DNA of 7,328 nt from Acidobacteriota bacterium (GTDB lineage: Bacteria > Acidobacteriota > Vicinamibacteria > Vicinamibacterales > Vicinamibacteraceae), in the NCBI GenBank assembly GCA_023418055.1, contig JAEZDP010000191.1:1-7328 (forward strand), read 5' to 3'. Below the pieces are notes generated by a model. That model worked only from the letters and a program-made list of their open reading frames with translations, was not told the DNA's origin and did not search any database. Shown piece by piece: positions 1 through 6,461 of the stretch (position 1 is the first letter of the stretch; each line of letters opens with the position of its first letter). Both the position numbers and the translations under genes were made by a program.

Positions 1-95
1 GCCTCGCGACGGCACGCCGAGGCCGACATGGCGAGAGGTACGAGCGCGAGGAGCAGCGCGGCGCGGAGCTGCCCCGCGCGACTGGTACGCATCAT
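1..95 (-). CDS. Putative lipoprotein, N-terminal fragment (runs off left edge)
   Basis: Partial gene read leftward from ATG at 95 (a second in-frame ATG is at 92). The 31 visible codons give a classic lipoprotein signal peptide: a positively charged n-region (MMRTSRAGQLR), a hydrophobic stretch (AALLLALVPLAM), then SASAC with the lipobox cysteine at residue 28, followed by RRE. The -3 to -1 residues A-S-A before Cys fit a relaxed lipobox, although Leu at -3 would be more usual. The mature protein would be exported through Sec, lipidated on Cys28 and anchored to a membrane. Its function cannot be told because the mature domain lies outside the window. It is divergent from aceE. There is no clear Shine-Dalgarno before either ATG. 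A plain Sec-secreted protein is the alternative. Confidence 0.6.
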   Translation of the reverse strand, partial: MMRTSRAGQLRAALLLALVPLAMSASACRRE

Positions 96-100
96 GTCGC

Positions 101-114
101 GAATGATAGTGTAA
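101..114. promoter_or_regulatory. AT-rich patch in the divergent spacer, possible promoter element(s)
   Basis: This is the only AT-rich stretch between the divergent lipoprotein gene and aceE. On the minus strand it contains TATCAT (103-108), a five-of-six match to the bacterial -10 hexamer, whose downstream edge is only 7 bases from the lipoprotein ATG at 95. On the plus strand GATAGT (105-110) is a weaker -10-like match that could serve aceE. No convincing -35 hexamer is visible on either strand. The assignment is inference from composition and position. Confidence 0.22.
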
Positions 115-135
115 GGCGTTGTTCATACCCCCGGA

Positions 136-155
136 GGGTCCGAGAGAGCGGACTC
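136..155 (+). other. Possible leader hairpin upstream of aceE
   Basis: GGGTCCG (136-142) can pair with CGGACTC (149-155) around an AGAGAG loop. This gives seven pairs, one of them G-U. It would lie in the 5' untranslated leader if aceE transcription starts near 115-120. In such GC-rich DNA a stem of this size can occur by chance, and no antiterminator partner or T-tract is seen, so it is recorded only as a possible structure. Confidence 0.2.
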
Positions 156-177
156 GACCGAGCAGCCCGCCTGGCTA

Positions 178-182
178 GAGGA
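178..182 (+). promoter_or_regulatory. Ribosome binding site of aceE
   Basis: GAGGA lies 9 bases before the ATG at 192. It supports this start codon, as does the match of the predicted N-terminus to the length of known AceE proteins. Confidence 0.6.
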
Positions 183-191
183 CTCAGATTC

Positions 192-2867
192 ATGACCAAC
201 GGCCCCCAGGACGTCCAGGACGTCACCGCGATTGAAACGCAGGAGTGGCTCGATTCGCTCGAGTGGGTGATCCAGAACGGTGGGCACGCCCGGGTGGCGC
301 AGTTGCTGCGCGACCTCGAGACGCACGCGCGGCGCAAGGGCGTACCGCTGGACTTCACGCCGAACACCCCCTACATCAACACCATCCCGGCCGAGCAGCA
401 GACGCCGTTCCCCGGCAGTCGCGAGATCGAGCGCCGCGTGAAGAGCCTCGTGCGCTGGAACGCGATGGCGATGGTGGTGCGGGCCAACAAGAACTCCGAT
501 GGCATCGGCGGCCACATCTCGACGTACGCCTCGTCGGCGACGCTGTACGAGGTGGGCTTCAACCATTTCTTCAAGGGCCCCGATCATCCCGACGGCGGCG
601 ACCTCGTGTTCTTCCAGGGACACGCTTCGCCGGGCATGTACGCCCGGGCCTATCTGGAAGGCCGGCTGTCGGCCAAGCTCCTCGAGAACTTCCGGCGCGA
701 GCTGGCCGAGGGCGGTGGCCTCTCCTCGTACCCGCACCCCTGGCTCATGCCGAACTTCTGGCAGGTGCCCACGGTGTCGATGGGCCTCGGGCCCATCATG
801 TCGATCTACCAGGCCCGCTTCTGGCGCTACCTCGAGGCGCGCGGCCTCAAGAAGACCACGAACAACCGAGTGTGGGCCTTCCTCGGCGACGGTGAGACCG
901 ACGAGCCGGAGACGCTCGGGGCGATCACGCTGGCGGCGCGCGAGAAGCTCGACAACCTGATCTTCGTCATCAACTGCAACCTGCAGCGGCTCGACGGCCC
1001 CGTTCGCGGCAACGGCTCCATCATCCAGGAGCTCGAGGGCGTGTTCCGCGGTGCCGGCTGGAACGTCATCAAGGTGATCTGGGGCAGCGAGTGGGACGAG
1101 CTGCTCGCCCGCGACAAGACGGGCCTGCTCGCGCGACGCATGGCGGAAGTCGTCGACGGCGAGTACCAGCGCCTCTCGGTGTCCGATGGCGCGTACGTGC
1201 GCCGGCAGTTCTTCGGCAAGTACCCGGAACTGCTCGAGCTCGTGAAGCACCTGTCGGACGACCAGCTGAAGAAGCTGCGCCTCGGCGGGCACGACCCGGA
1301 GAAGGTCTACGCCGCGTACAAGGCCGCGACCGAGACCAAGGGCAAGCCGACCGTCATCCTCGCCCGCACGATCAAGGGCTACGGGCTCGGCGAGACCGGC
1401 GAAGGCAAGAACCCGACGCACCAGCAGAAGAAGCTGAACGAGGAGGAGGCGCTCACCTTCCGCACGCGCTTCAACATCCCGCTCAGCGACGACGATGTCG
1501 AGAAGCTGCCGTTCTACAAGCCGGCAGAGGACAGCGCCGAGATCACGTACATGAAGCAGCGGCGCGAGCAGCTCGGGGGGTACCTCCCGCAGCGCCGTGT
1601 CGACGTGGACGCGCTCGCGCTCACCGGTGTCGACGACGTGGTGGGCGAGTTCCTGCAGGGCTCGGACGGCCGCGCGCTGTCGACGACGATGGCTTTCGTG
1701 CGCATGCTGACGAAGTTGCTGCGCGACAAGGAGATCGGCAAGCTGGTGGTGCCGATCGTTCCCGACGAGGCGCGCACGTTCGGCATGGAGGCGCTGTTCC
1801 GGCAGGTCGGCATCTACTCGGCGCTCGGCCAGCTGTACGAGCCGATCGACAGCGACCAGCTGCTCTACTACAAGGAAGCCAAGAACGGGCAGATCCTCGA
1901 AGAGGGGATCACCGAAGCCGGATCGACGGCGTCGTTCATCGCGGCAGGCACCGCGTACGCGACGCACGGCATCCCGGCGATTCCGTTCTACATCTACTAC
2001 TCGATGTTCGGCTTCCAGCGTGTCGGCGACCTGATCTGGGCGGCCGGCGACATGCGCACGCGCGGGTTCCTGCTCGGCGGCACGGCCGGGCGGACGACGC
2101 TGAACGGCGAAGGCCTGCAGCACCAGGACGGTCACAGCCACCTCGTCGCCTCCACGGTGCCCAACTGCATCGCCTACGACCCGGCATTCGCCTACGAGAT
2201 CGCCGTGATCGTCAAGGACGGCCTGCGTCGCATGTATCGCGACAAGGAGAGCGTCTTCTACTACCTCACGCTCATGAACGGCAACTACGCGATGCCGCCG
2301 ATGCCCGAGGGCAGCGAGGAAGGCATCCTGAAGGGCCTGTACCGCTTCCAGACGTCTGCGATGAAGAAGCCGAAGGCGCGCGCGCAGCTGCTCGGCAGCG
2401 GCGCCATCCTGCCAGGCGTCATCGAAGCGGCGTCGATGCTCGAGAAGTACGGCGTCGCAGCCGACGTGTGGAGCGTCACGAGCTACGTCGAGTTGCAGCG
2501 CGACTGCCAGGCGGTGGACCGCTGGAACATGCTGCATCCCGGCGAGGCCCCGCGTACGTCGTGGGTGGCCGACAGCCTGAAGGACGCCCCCGGCGTCGTC
2601 GTGGCCGCGTCCGACTACGTGAAGCTCCTGCCCAACGGCATCGACCACCATGTGTCGCAGCCGATGACCTCGCTCGGCACCGACGGCTTCGGCCGCAGTG
2701 ACAGCCGCGAGGCGCTGCGCGACTTCTTCGAGGTGGACGCCCGCCACGTCGTGGCCGCCACGCTGTCGCTGCTGGCCCGCGAGCAGCAGATCGACCTGAA
2801 GGTCGTCCAGCAGGCGTTCAAGGATCTGTCCATCAACCCCGAGAAGGCCAACCCGGCCCGCTCGTAA
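192..2867 (+). CDS. aceE: Pyruvate dehydrogenase E1 component, homodimeric type
   Basis: This cytoplasmic thiamine diphosphate enzyme decarboxylates pyruvate and reductively acetylates the lipoyl groups of AceF. The 891 residues are close to the 887 of E. coli AceE and resemble it along the whole length. Residues 10-50 form the N-terminal region that in E. coli contacts E2 (ETQEWLDSLEWVI). The ThDP/Mg motif is GDGETDEP (232-239) with NCN at 261-263. Residues expected in the active site are present: His108 (GGHIS), His144 (FQGHASPG), His410 in the mobile loop (NPTHQQKK), Glu571 (EEGI, activates the cofactor) and His644 (GLQHQDGHSH). The C-terminal transketolase-like domain ends with LGTDGFGRSDSR (828-839). 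It is the first gene of aceE-aceF-lpdA. The lack of separate alpha and beta subunits marks the Gram-negative E1 type. No pdhR-like regulator gene is adjacent. The gene is intact with no anomaly seen. Confidence 0.98.
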   Translation: MTNGPQDVQDVTAIETQEWLDSLEWVIQNGGHARVAQLLRDLETHARRKGVPLDFTPNTPYINTIPAEQQTPFPGSREIERRVKSLVRWNAMAMVVRANKNSDGIGGHISTYASSATLYEVGFNHFFKGPDHPDGGDLVFFQGHASPGMYARAYLEGRLSAKLLENFRRELAEGGGLSSYPHPWLMPNFWQVPTVSMGLGPIMSIYQARFWRYLEARGLKKTTNNRVWAFLGDGETDEPETLGAITLAAREKLDNLIFVINCNLQRLDGPVRGNGSIIQELEGVFRGAGWNVIKVIWGSEWDELLARDKTGLLARRMAEVVDGEYQRLSVSDGAYVRRQFFGKYPELLELVKHLSDDQLKKLRLGGHDPEKVYAAYKAATETKGKPTVILARTIKGYGLGETGEGKNPTHQQKKLNEEEALTFRTRFNIPLSDDDVEKLPFYKPAEDSAEITYMKQRREQLGGYLPQRRVDVDALALTGVDDVVGEFLQGSDGRALSTTMAFVRMLTKLLRDKEIGKLVVPIVPDEARTFGMEALFRQVGIYSALGQLYEPIDSDQLLYYKEAKNGQILEEGITEAGSTASFIAAGTAYATHGIPAIPFYIYYSMFGFQRVGDLIWAAGDMRTRGFLLGGTAGRTTLNGEGLQHQDGHSHLVASTVPNCIAYDPAFAYEIAVIVKDGLRRMYRDKESVFYYLTLMNGNYAMPPMPEGSEEGILKGLYRFQTSAMKKPKARAQLLGSGAILPGVIEAASMLEKYGVAADVWSVTSYVELQRDCQAVDRWNMLHPGEAPRTSWVADSLKDAPGVVVAASDYVKLLPNGIDHHVSQPMTSLGTDGFGRSDSREALRDFFEVDARHVVAATLSLLAREQQIDLKVVQQAFKDLSINPEKANPARS

Positions 2868-2871
2868 GGAG
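2865..2871 (+). promoter_or_regulatory. Ribosome binding site of aceF overlapping the aceE stop codon
   Basis: TAAGGAG combines the TAA stop of aceE with a strong Shine-Dalgarno core. The spacing to the aceF ATG at 2886 is 14 bases, longer than usual, and no better site lies closer. The overlap suggests that ribosomes finishing aceE help initiate aceF. Confidence 0.5.
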
Positions 2872-2885
2872 CCCGCGAAACCCTC

Positions 2886-4649
2886 ATGGCCAACGAATTC
2901 ACGCTGCCGTCGCTCGGCGAGGGCGTCAAGGCGGGCGATGTCCTGACGGTGCTCGTCAAGCCCGGCGACACGGTCGAGAAGGAACAGCCGGTCCTCGAAC
3001 TCGAGACCGATAAGGCCACCGTCGAGGTTCCGTCGTCGGTGAGCGGCACCATCGACGCCGTGAAGGTGTCGGAGGGCGACACGGTGTCGGTGGGGCAGGT
3101 GATCTTCACCCTGGCCGCGGGCGGCAACGGCGCCGCCAAGACGGATGCACCGAGACCGGATGGCGTGCAGGCCCCCGACCCCGGTACCAACACCGAACGC
3201 GCCGCGGCCGTGGCCGTGGCCGACCAGGACGAAGGGCTCGAGGGCGAGTCGGCGGCACCAGCCGAGAGCGCTGCGCCGTCGGCAGGGCCGTCGGAGACGG
3301 GAGCCGGAGAAGGTGGCGGGCGCGTCGAGGTGACGCTGCCGTCGCTTGGCGAAGGCGTCAAGAGCGCCGACGTGCTGAGCGTGCTCGTGAAGGTCGGCGA
3401 CACCATCGCCAAGGACCAGGGCATCGTCGAGCTCGAGACCGACAAGGCGACCGTGGAGGTGCCCTCCACCGCGGCTGGCACCGTCGCCGAGGTGCGGGTG
3501 AAGGACGGCGACAAGGTCTCGACCGGCGACGTCGTCATCGTGCTCGAAGGCGCGGGTGGCGGGGCGAAACCCGCCGCTGCACCTGCCGCGGACAAGGGGA
3601 CGACGACCAAATCGCAGCCCGCCAAGGCGGCCCCTGCCACGTCGGAGGCCAAGGCGCCTGCGCGTGCGGCGGCCCCTGCCGCAGAGACGCGTGCCGCGCA
3701 GGTGGCATCAGGTGCAGGTTCGGGGGCCATTGCCCCGCCTCGGCCGAACGTGCCGGCGGCGCCCTCGGTGCGGCGTCTCGCGCGGGAACTCGGCCTCGAC
3801 ATCGGCGATGTGAAGGGAACGGGCCCTGGCGGACGCATCTCGCAGCCCGACGTGATGGCACATGCCAAGTCGGTCATCACGCAGGGCGGTGCGGCAGCCG
3901 CCGGCGGCGGTGCCGGGTTCGCCTACGAGGCGCTGCCCGACTTCAGCCAGTTCGGCGAGGTCGAGCGCAAGGCGATGCGCGGCATCCGGCGCAAGACCGC
4001 AGAACACATGGTGGCCAGCTGGCACACCATCCCGCACGTCACCCAGTGCGAGAAGGCCGACATCACCAGCCTCGAAGCGCTGCGCAAGCAGTACGGCAAG
4101 CGCGTGGAGCAGGGCGGCGGCAAGCTGACGGTCACGTCCATCGCGGTCAAGATTGCCGCGATCGCGCTCCGCAAGTTCCCCAACTTCAACGTGTCGGTGG
4201 ACCTCGCCAACGAAGAGATCATCCACAAGCACTACGTGAACATCGGCCTGGCCGTGGACACCGAACGCGGCCTGCTGGTGCCGGTGATTCGCGACGCCGA
4301 CACGAAGTCGATCACCGAAATCTCGGGCGAGATCGGCGAGCTTGCCGAGAAGGCTCGCAAAGGCAAGCTGTCGCTCGACGAGATGTCGGGCGGCTGCTTC
4401 ACCATCACGAACCTCGGCGGCATCGGCGGCACGTACTTCACGCCCATCGTGAACCACCCCGAAGTGGCGATTCTCGGCATGTCGCGATCCGCGATGGAGC
4501 CGGTGTGGCAAGGCGAGAGCTTCGAGCCGCGCCTGATGCTGCCGCTGTCGTTGTCCTACGATCACCGGGTGATCGACGGCGCCGACGCGATGCGCTTCCT
4601 GCGGTTCGTGGCCGACGCGCTCGAGCAGCCGTTCGTGTTGTCGTTGTAG
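2886..4649 (+). CDS. aceF: Dihydrolipoyllysine acetyltransferase, PDH E2, two lipoyl domains
   Basis: This is the core subunit of the complex. It receives the acetyl group on lipoyl-lysine arms and transfers it to CoA. Domains in order over 587 residues are: lipoyl domain 1 (about 2-77, lipoylated Lys43 in ETDKAT); an acidic Ala/Pro/Gly linker (78-146); lipoyl domain 2 (147-221, Lys187 in ETDKAT); an Ala/Lys-rich linker (222-288); the peripheral subunit-binding domain that docks E1/E3 (about 290-327, PSVRRLARELG and GTGPGGRI); and the catalytic acetyltransferase domain (about 355-587). The active-site motif is DHRVIDG with His560 and Asp564. E. coli AceF has three lipoyl domains, while two is common in other bacteria. 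The gene follows aceE by 18 bases. A 2-oxoglutarate or branched-chain E2 is unlikely, given the aceE partner and the tandem lipoyl domains. The start is supported by a lipoyl domain beginning at residue 2. Confidence 0.97.
   Translation: MANEFTLPSLGEGVKAGDVLTVLVKPGDTVEKEQPVLELETDKATVEVPSSVSGTIDAVKVSEGDTVSVGQVIFTLAAGGNGAAKTDAPRPDGVQAPDPGTNTERAAAVAVADQDEGLEGESAAPAESAAPSAGPSETGAGEGGGRVEVTLPSLGEGVKSADVLSVLVKVGDTIAKDQGIVELETDKATVEVPSTAAGTVAEVRVKDGDKVSTGDVVIVLEGAGGGAKPAAAPAADKGTTTKSQPAKAAPATSEAKAPARAAAPAAETRAAQVASGAGSGAIAPPRPNVPAAPSVRRLARELGLDIGDVKGTGPGGRISQPDVMAHAKSVITQGGAAAAGGGAGFAYEALPDFSQFGEVERKAMRGIRRKTAEHMVASWHTIPHVTQCEKADITSLEALRKQYGKRVEQGGGKLTVTSIAVKIAAIALRKFPNFNVSVDLANEEIIHKHYVNIGLAVDTERGLLVPVIRDADTKSITEISGEIGELAEKARKGKLSLDEMSGGCFTITNLGGIGGTYFTPIVNHPEVAILGMSRSAMEPVWQGESFEPRLMLPLSLSYDHRVIDGADAMRFLRFVADALEQPFVLSL
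2901..3113 (+). repeat. Lipoyl-domain repeat, copy 1 (paired with 3333-3545)
   Basis: Codons 6-76 of aceF and codons 150-220 (3333-3545) encode the same 71-residue lipoyl domain without gaps. I count 46 identical residues by eye, and both copies carry LPSLGEGVK and ELETDKATVEVPS. The copies are also clearly similar at DNA level, differing mostly in third codon positions. This is an internal tandem domain duplication typical of E2 proteins and is a potential site for recombination between copies. Confidence 0.9.
3333..3545 (+). repeat. Lipoyl-domain repeat, copy 2 (paired with 2901-3113)
   Basis: This is the second in-frame copy of the aceF lipoyl domain, with lipoylated Lys187 at the position matching Lys43 of copy 1. 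The copies are separated by a 73-residue segment that is mostly the acidic linker. Confidence 0.9.
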
Positions 4650-4665
4650 GCGACACGCGTCACGC

Positions 4666-4688
4666 GCCCCGGCTCTGTGAGCCGGGGC
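4666..4688 (+). repeat. Perfect 10-bp inverted repeat (hairpin) between aceF and lpdA
   Basis: GCCCCGGCTC (4666-4675) and GAGCCGGGGC (4679-4688) are exact reverse complements around a TGT loop. The hairpin starts 17 bases after the aceF stop. No T-tract follows on the plus strand and no matching A-tract precedes it, so it does not look like a standard intrinsic terminator. It could protect the 3' end of aceE-aceF mRNA, lower readthrough into lpdA, or be a copy of a dispersed REP-like palindrome. Confidence 0.7.
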
Positions 4689-4704
4689 CTACCTCACTCA
4701 GCAC

Positions 4705-4725
4705 GTAGCCTGAAGCTGTAGCCTG
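4705..4725 (+). repeat. Short GTAGCCTG direct repeat just upstream of lpdA
   Basis: GTAGCCTG occurs at 4705-4712 and again at 4718-4725, 13 bases apart. The bases between them (GAAGCT, 4712-4717) look like a related unit, so the run reads as GTAGCCT, GAAGCT, GTAGCCT, a degenerate 7-base repeat. It fills the place where the lpdA ribosome binding site would be expected, and no GGAG-like sequence is present there. Confidence 0.55.
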
Positions 4726-4727
4726 CC

Positions 4728-6146
4728 ATGTCCGAAACGCTTCCTCTCGTAGTCATCGGCGCCGGCCCGGGCGGCCACGCCGCCGCGTTCCTGGCGGCCG
4801 ATCTCGGCCTGCCCGTCACCCTGATCGACGAGGAGCCGAACCCCGGCGGCGTCTGCACCTTCCGCGGGTGCATTCCGTCGAAGGCGTTGCTGCACGTGGC
4901 CAAGCTGCTCTCCGAAGCGAAACACGCCTCGGCGTGGGGCATCGAGTTCGCCGAGCCGAAGGTCGACGTCGACAAGCTGCGCGCCTTCAAGCAGGGCGTG
5001 GTGGACAAGCTCACCGGCGGCCTCGGCGGGCTCACCAGGCAGCGCAAGATTCCCTACATCCAGGGACGAGCCAGCTTCGTGGACAATCACACGCTGACCG
5101 TCGCGCTGACCAAAGGCGGCGACCAGACGATCCGCTTCGAGAAGTGCATCATCGCGACGGGGTCGCGTCCCGCGACGCTGCCCAACCTCTCGCTGAGCGC
5201 CGACCGGTTGCTCGACTCGACGAGCGCGCTCGAGATTGCGCGTGTGCCAAAGAGCCTGCTGGTCGTCGGCGGCGGGTACATCGGCCTCGAACTCGGGTCG
5301 GTCTATGCCGCACTCGGCAGTGAGGTGTCGGTCGTCGAGATGACCGACGGCCTGCTGCCCGGCGCCGACCGCGACCTCGTCAACGTGCTGGCCAAGCGTG
5401 TGAAGCAGCAGATGCGGCAGGTGATGCTGAACACGAAGGTCGTGAAGATGGAGGAGGGGGCCGACGGCGTGTCGGTGACCTTCGAGGGCGACGCGGCCGA
5501 TCCGAAGACGCAGGTGTTCGATCAGGTGCTGGTGTCGATCGGCCGGCGGCCGAACGGACACATCGCCGGCATCGACACGACGAAGGTCAACGTGGACGCG
5601 CGCGGCTTCATCGACGTGGACGCCCAGCGGCGCACCGCCGAGCCGCACATCTACGCCATCGGAGACGTGGCCGGCGAGCCGATGCTCGCGCACAAGGCCA
5701 CGTACGAAGCGAAGATTGCCGTCGAGCACATCGCGGGGCACAAGGTGGCCTACGAGCCGGCCGCCATCCCCGCCGTCGTGTTCACCGATCCCGAAATCGC
5801 GTGGTGCGGGCTCACCGAAACCGAGGCCAAGAAGCGCGGCATCGAGGTGGAGGTGGCCAAGTTCCCCTGGGGCGCCTCGGGACGGGCGACCACCGTGGAT
5901 CGCAACGACGGCCTCACGAAGCTCATCGTCGAGCCGAAGACCGAACGCATCTTGGGCGTGGGCATCGCGGGCGTCAACGCGGGCGAACTGATTGCCGAAG
6001 GTGTCCTGGCCGTCGAGATGGCCGCCGTCGTCAACGACCTGAAGTTCACCATCCACGCGCACCCAACGCTGTCCGAGACGGTGATGGAGTCGGCCGAGGT
6101 GTTCTTCGGGACTGCGACGAACTTCTACAAGCCGAAGAAGAAATAG
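4728..6146 (+). CDS. lpdA: Dihydrolipoyl dehydrogenase (PDH E3)
   Basis: This FAD flavoenzyme reoxidises dihydrolipoyl groups of AceF and passes the electrons to NAD+. It may also serve 2-oxoglutarate dehydrogenase or the glycine cleavage system. The 472 residues match the family length. The FAD-binding motif is GAGPGG (11-16). The redox disulfide is Cys43/Cys48 (GGVCTFRGCIPSK). ATGSRP is at 143-148, the NAD-binding motif GGGYIGLELG at 181-190 and the second FAD motif YAIGDVAGEPML at 309-320. The C-terminal catalytic pair is His445/Glu450 (HAHPTLSE). There is no N-terminal lipoyl domain, unlike some proteobacterial E3s. The start at ATG 4728 puts the FAD motif at the usual distance. No Shine-Dalgarno is visible; the preceding 78-base gap holds a hairpin and a short repeat. 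Despite the gap it is most simply the third gene of the PDH operon. Glutathione or mercuric reductase is excluded by the overall motifs and context. Confidence 0.96.
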   Translation: MSETLPLVVIGAGPGGHAAAFLAADLGLPVTLIDEEPNPGGVCTFRGCIPSKALLHVAKLLSEAKHASAWGIEFAEPKVDVDKLRAFKQGVVDKLTGGLGGLTRQRKIPYIQGRASFVDNHTLTVALTKGGDQTIRFEKCIIATGSRPATLPNLSLSADRLLDSTSALEIARVPKSLLVVGGGYIGLELGSVYAALGSEVSVVEMTDGLLPGADRDLVNVLAKRVKQQMRQVMLNTKVVKMEEGADGVSVTFEGDAADPKTQVFDQVLVSIGRRPNGHIAGIDTTKVNVDARGFIDVDAQRRTAEPHIYAIGDVAGEPMLAHKATYEAKIAVEHIAGHKVAYEPAAIPAVVFTDPEIAWCGLTETEAKKRGIEVEVAKFPWGASGRATTVDRNDGLTKLIVEPKTERILGVGIAGVNAGELIAEGVLAVEMAAVVNDLKFTIHAHPTLSETVMESAEVFFGTATNFYKPKKK

Positions 6147-6169
6147 CCTATCTGGAACAGCCCACACTT

Positions 6170-6295
6170 GCGGGGGCAGCCAGGGCCCCCATAGACGCGC
6201 AGGTTGCGCACGTGTGGGAACTGCGCGGTGGCAAGGTCGTCCGCTTCCAGCAGTACACCGACACCCTGCAGTGGGCCAGGGCCACGGAGGCCTGA
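6170..6295 (+). pseudogene. Remnant of a SnoaL/NTF2-like gene, C-terminal end only
   Basis: About 41 codons ending in TGA at 6293-6295 read as the last strands of a SnoaL-like (ketosteroid isomerase-related, NTF2-fold) protein. The stretch RAPIDAQVAHVWELRGGKVV, followed by RFQQYTDTLQWARA, matches the family pattern of HVW, a basic-Gly-Lys turn, and R-F-x-x-Y-T-D-T. Family members are usually about 110-150 residues, so roughly two thirds is missing. No plausible start or upstream domain exists: the same frame runs back into lpdA, which is read in a different frame. The fragment begins about 24 bases after the lpdA stop, suggesting that a deletion or insertion joined lpdA to a broken neighbour. 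A short expressed peptide is possible but unsupported. The family call rests on motif memory only. Confidence 0.6.
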
Positions 6296-6461
6296 CGGAG
6301 CTTTGCCGTGCACGAGCAGCGACGGGTCCTGTCCGTTGCTCCACCTGCGCCTGGCCGCCGCCGATCGCGCGCGGCAGCCTTCGGCCGCGCAACGGCACGC
6401 CTGAACAGTCCCTTGATGCTTGGAACGCTGGCCATCGGACGGCCGCCGTCTCACGCTGCGG
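6296..6461. other. Convergent spacer without a recognisable gene
   Basis: No gene is supported between the SnoaL remnant and the stop of the convergent permease gene. Reading frames here are short, have no homology I recognise and lack ribosome binding sites. The only structure seen is the weak hairpin at 6369-6390. The stretch may include further decayed sequence from the rearrangement that left the SnoaL fragment. Confidence 0.5.
6369..6390. terminator. Weak GC hairpin in the convergent spacer, possible bidirectional terminator
   Basis: GCGCGGC (6369-6375) pairs with GCCGCGC (6384-6390) around the 8-base loop AGCCTTCG. It sits between convergent transcription units, where a terminator is expected. 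There is no T-tract on either side, so intrinsic termination is doubtful and chance is a real alternative in such GC-rich DNA. Confidence 0.22.

Noticed and set aside
1091..2701. A 536-codon plus-strand frame inside aceE
   Set aside because: It is an Arg/Ala/Gly-rich overlap in another frame of a conserved gene, with no domain recognised.
123..2747. An 874-codon stop-free frame antisense to aceE
   Set aside because: It mirrors a well-conserved, certain gene and is rich in Arg, His, Val and Leu, as expected from the complement of GC-rich codons. It shows no recognisable domain or ribosome binding site.
2615..3880. Long antisense frame over the aceE end and aceF linker, rich in Ser/Thr/Pro/Ala
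   Set aside because: It is a shadow of the Ala/Gly/Pro-rich AceF linkers. Its apparent repeats only mirror the two lipoyl domains.
4666..4688. Intrinsic terminator at the aceF-lpdA hairpin
   Set aside because: The stem is perfect, but the sequence after it is CTACCTCACTCA with no T-run, so it is listed as an inverted repeat rather than a terminator.
4698..6398. A 566-codon antisense frame over lpdA
   Set aside because: It covers a complete, motif-perfect LpdA in the opposite direction. Its composition is typical of a GC-rich shadow frame.
6125..6454. Overlapping small frames on both strands downstream of lpdA as possible new small genes
   Set aside because: They overlap lpdA, the SnoaL remnant and the spacer, show low-complexity Arg/Ala/Pro composition and have no ribosome binding site. 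Only the SnoaL-like frame carries a family pattern.
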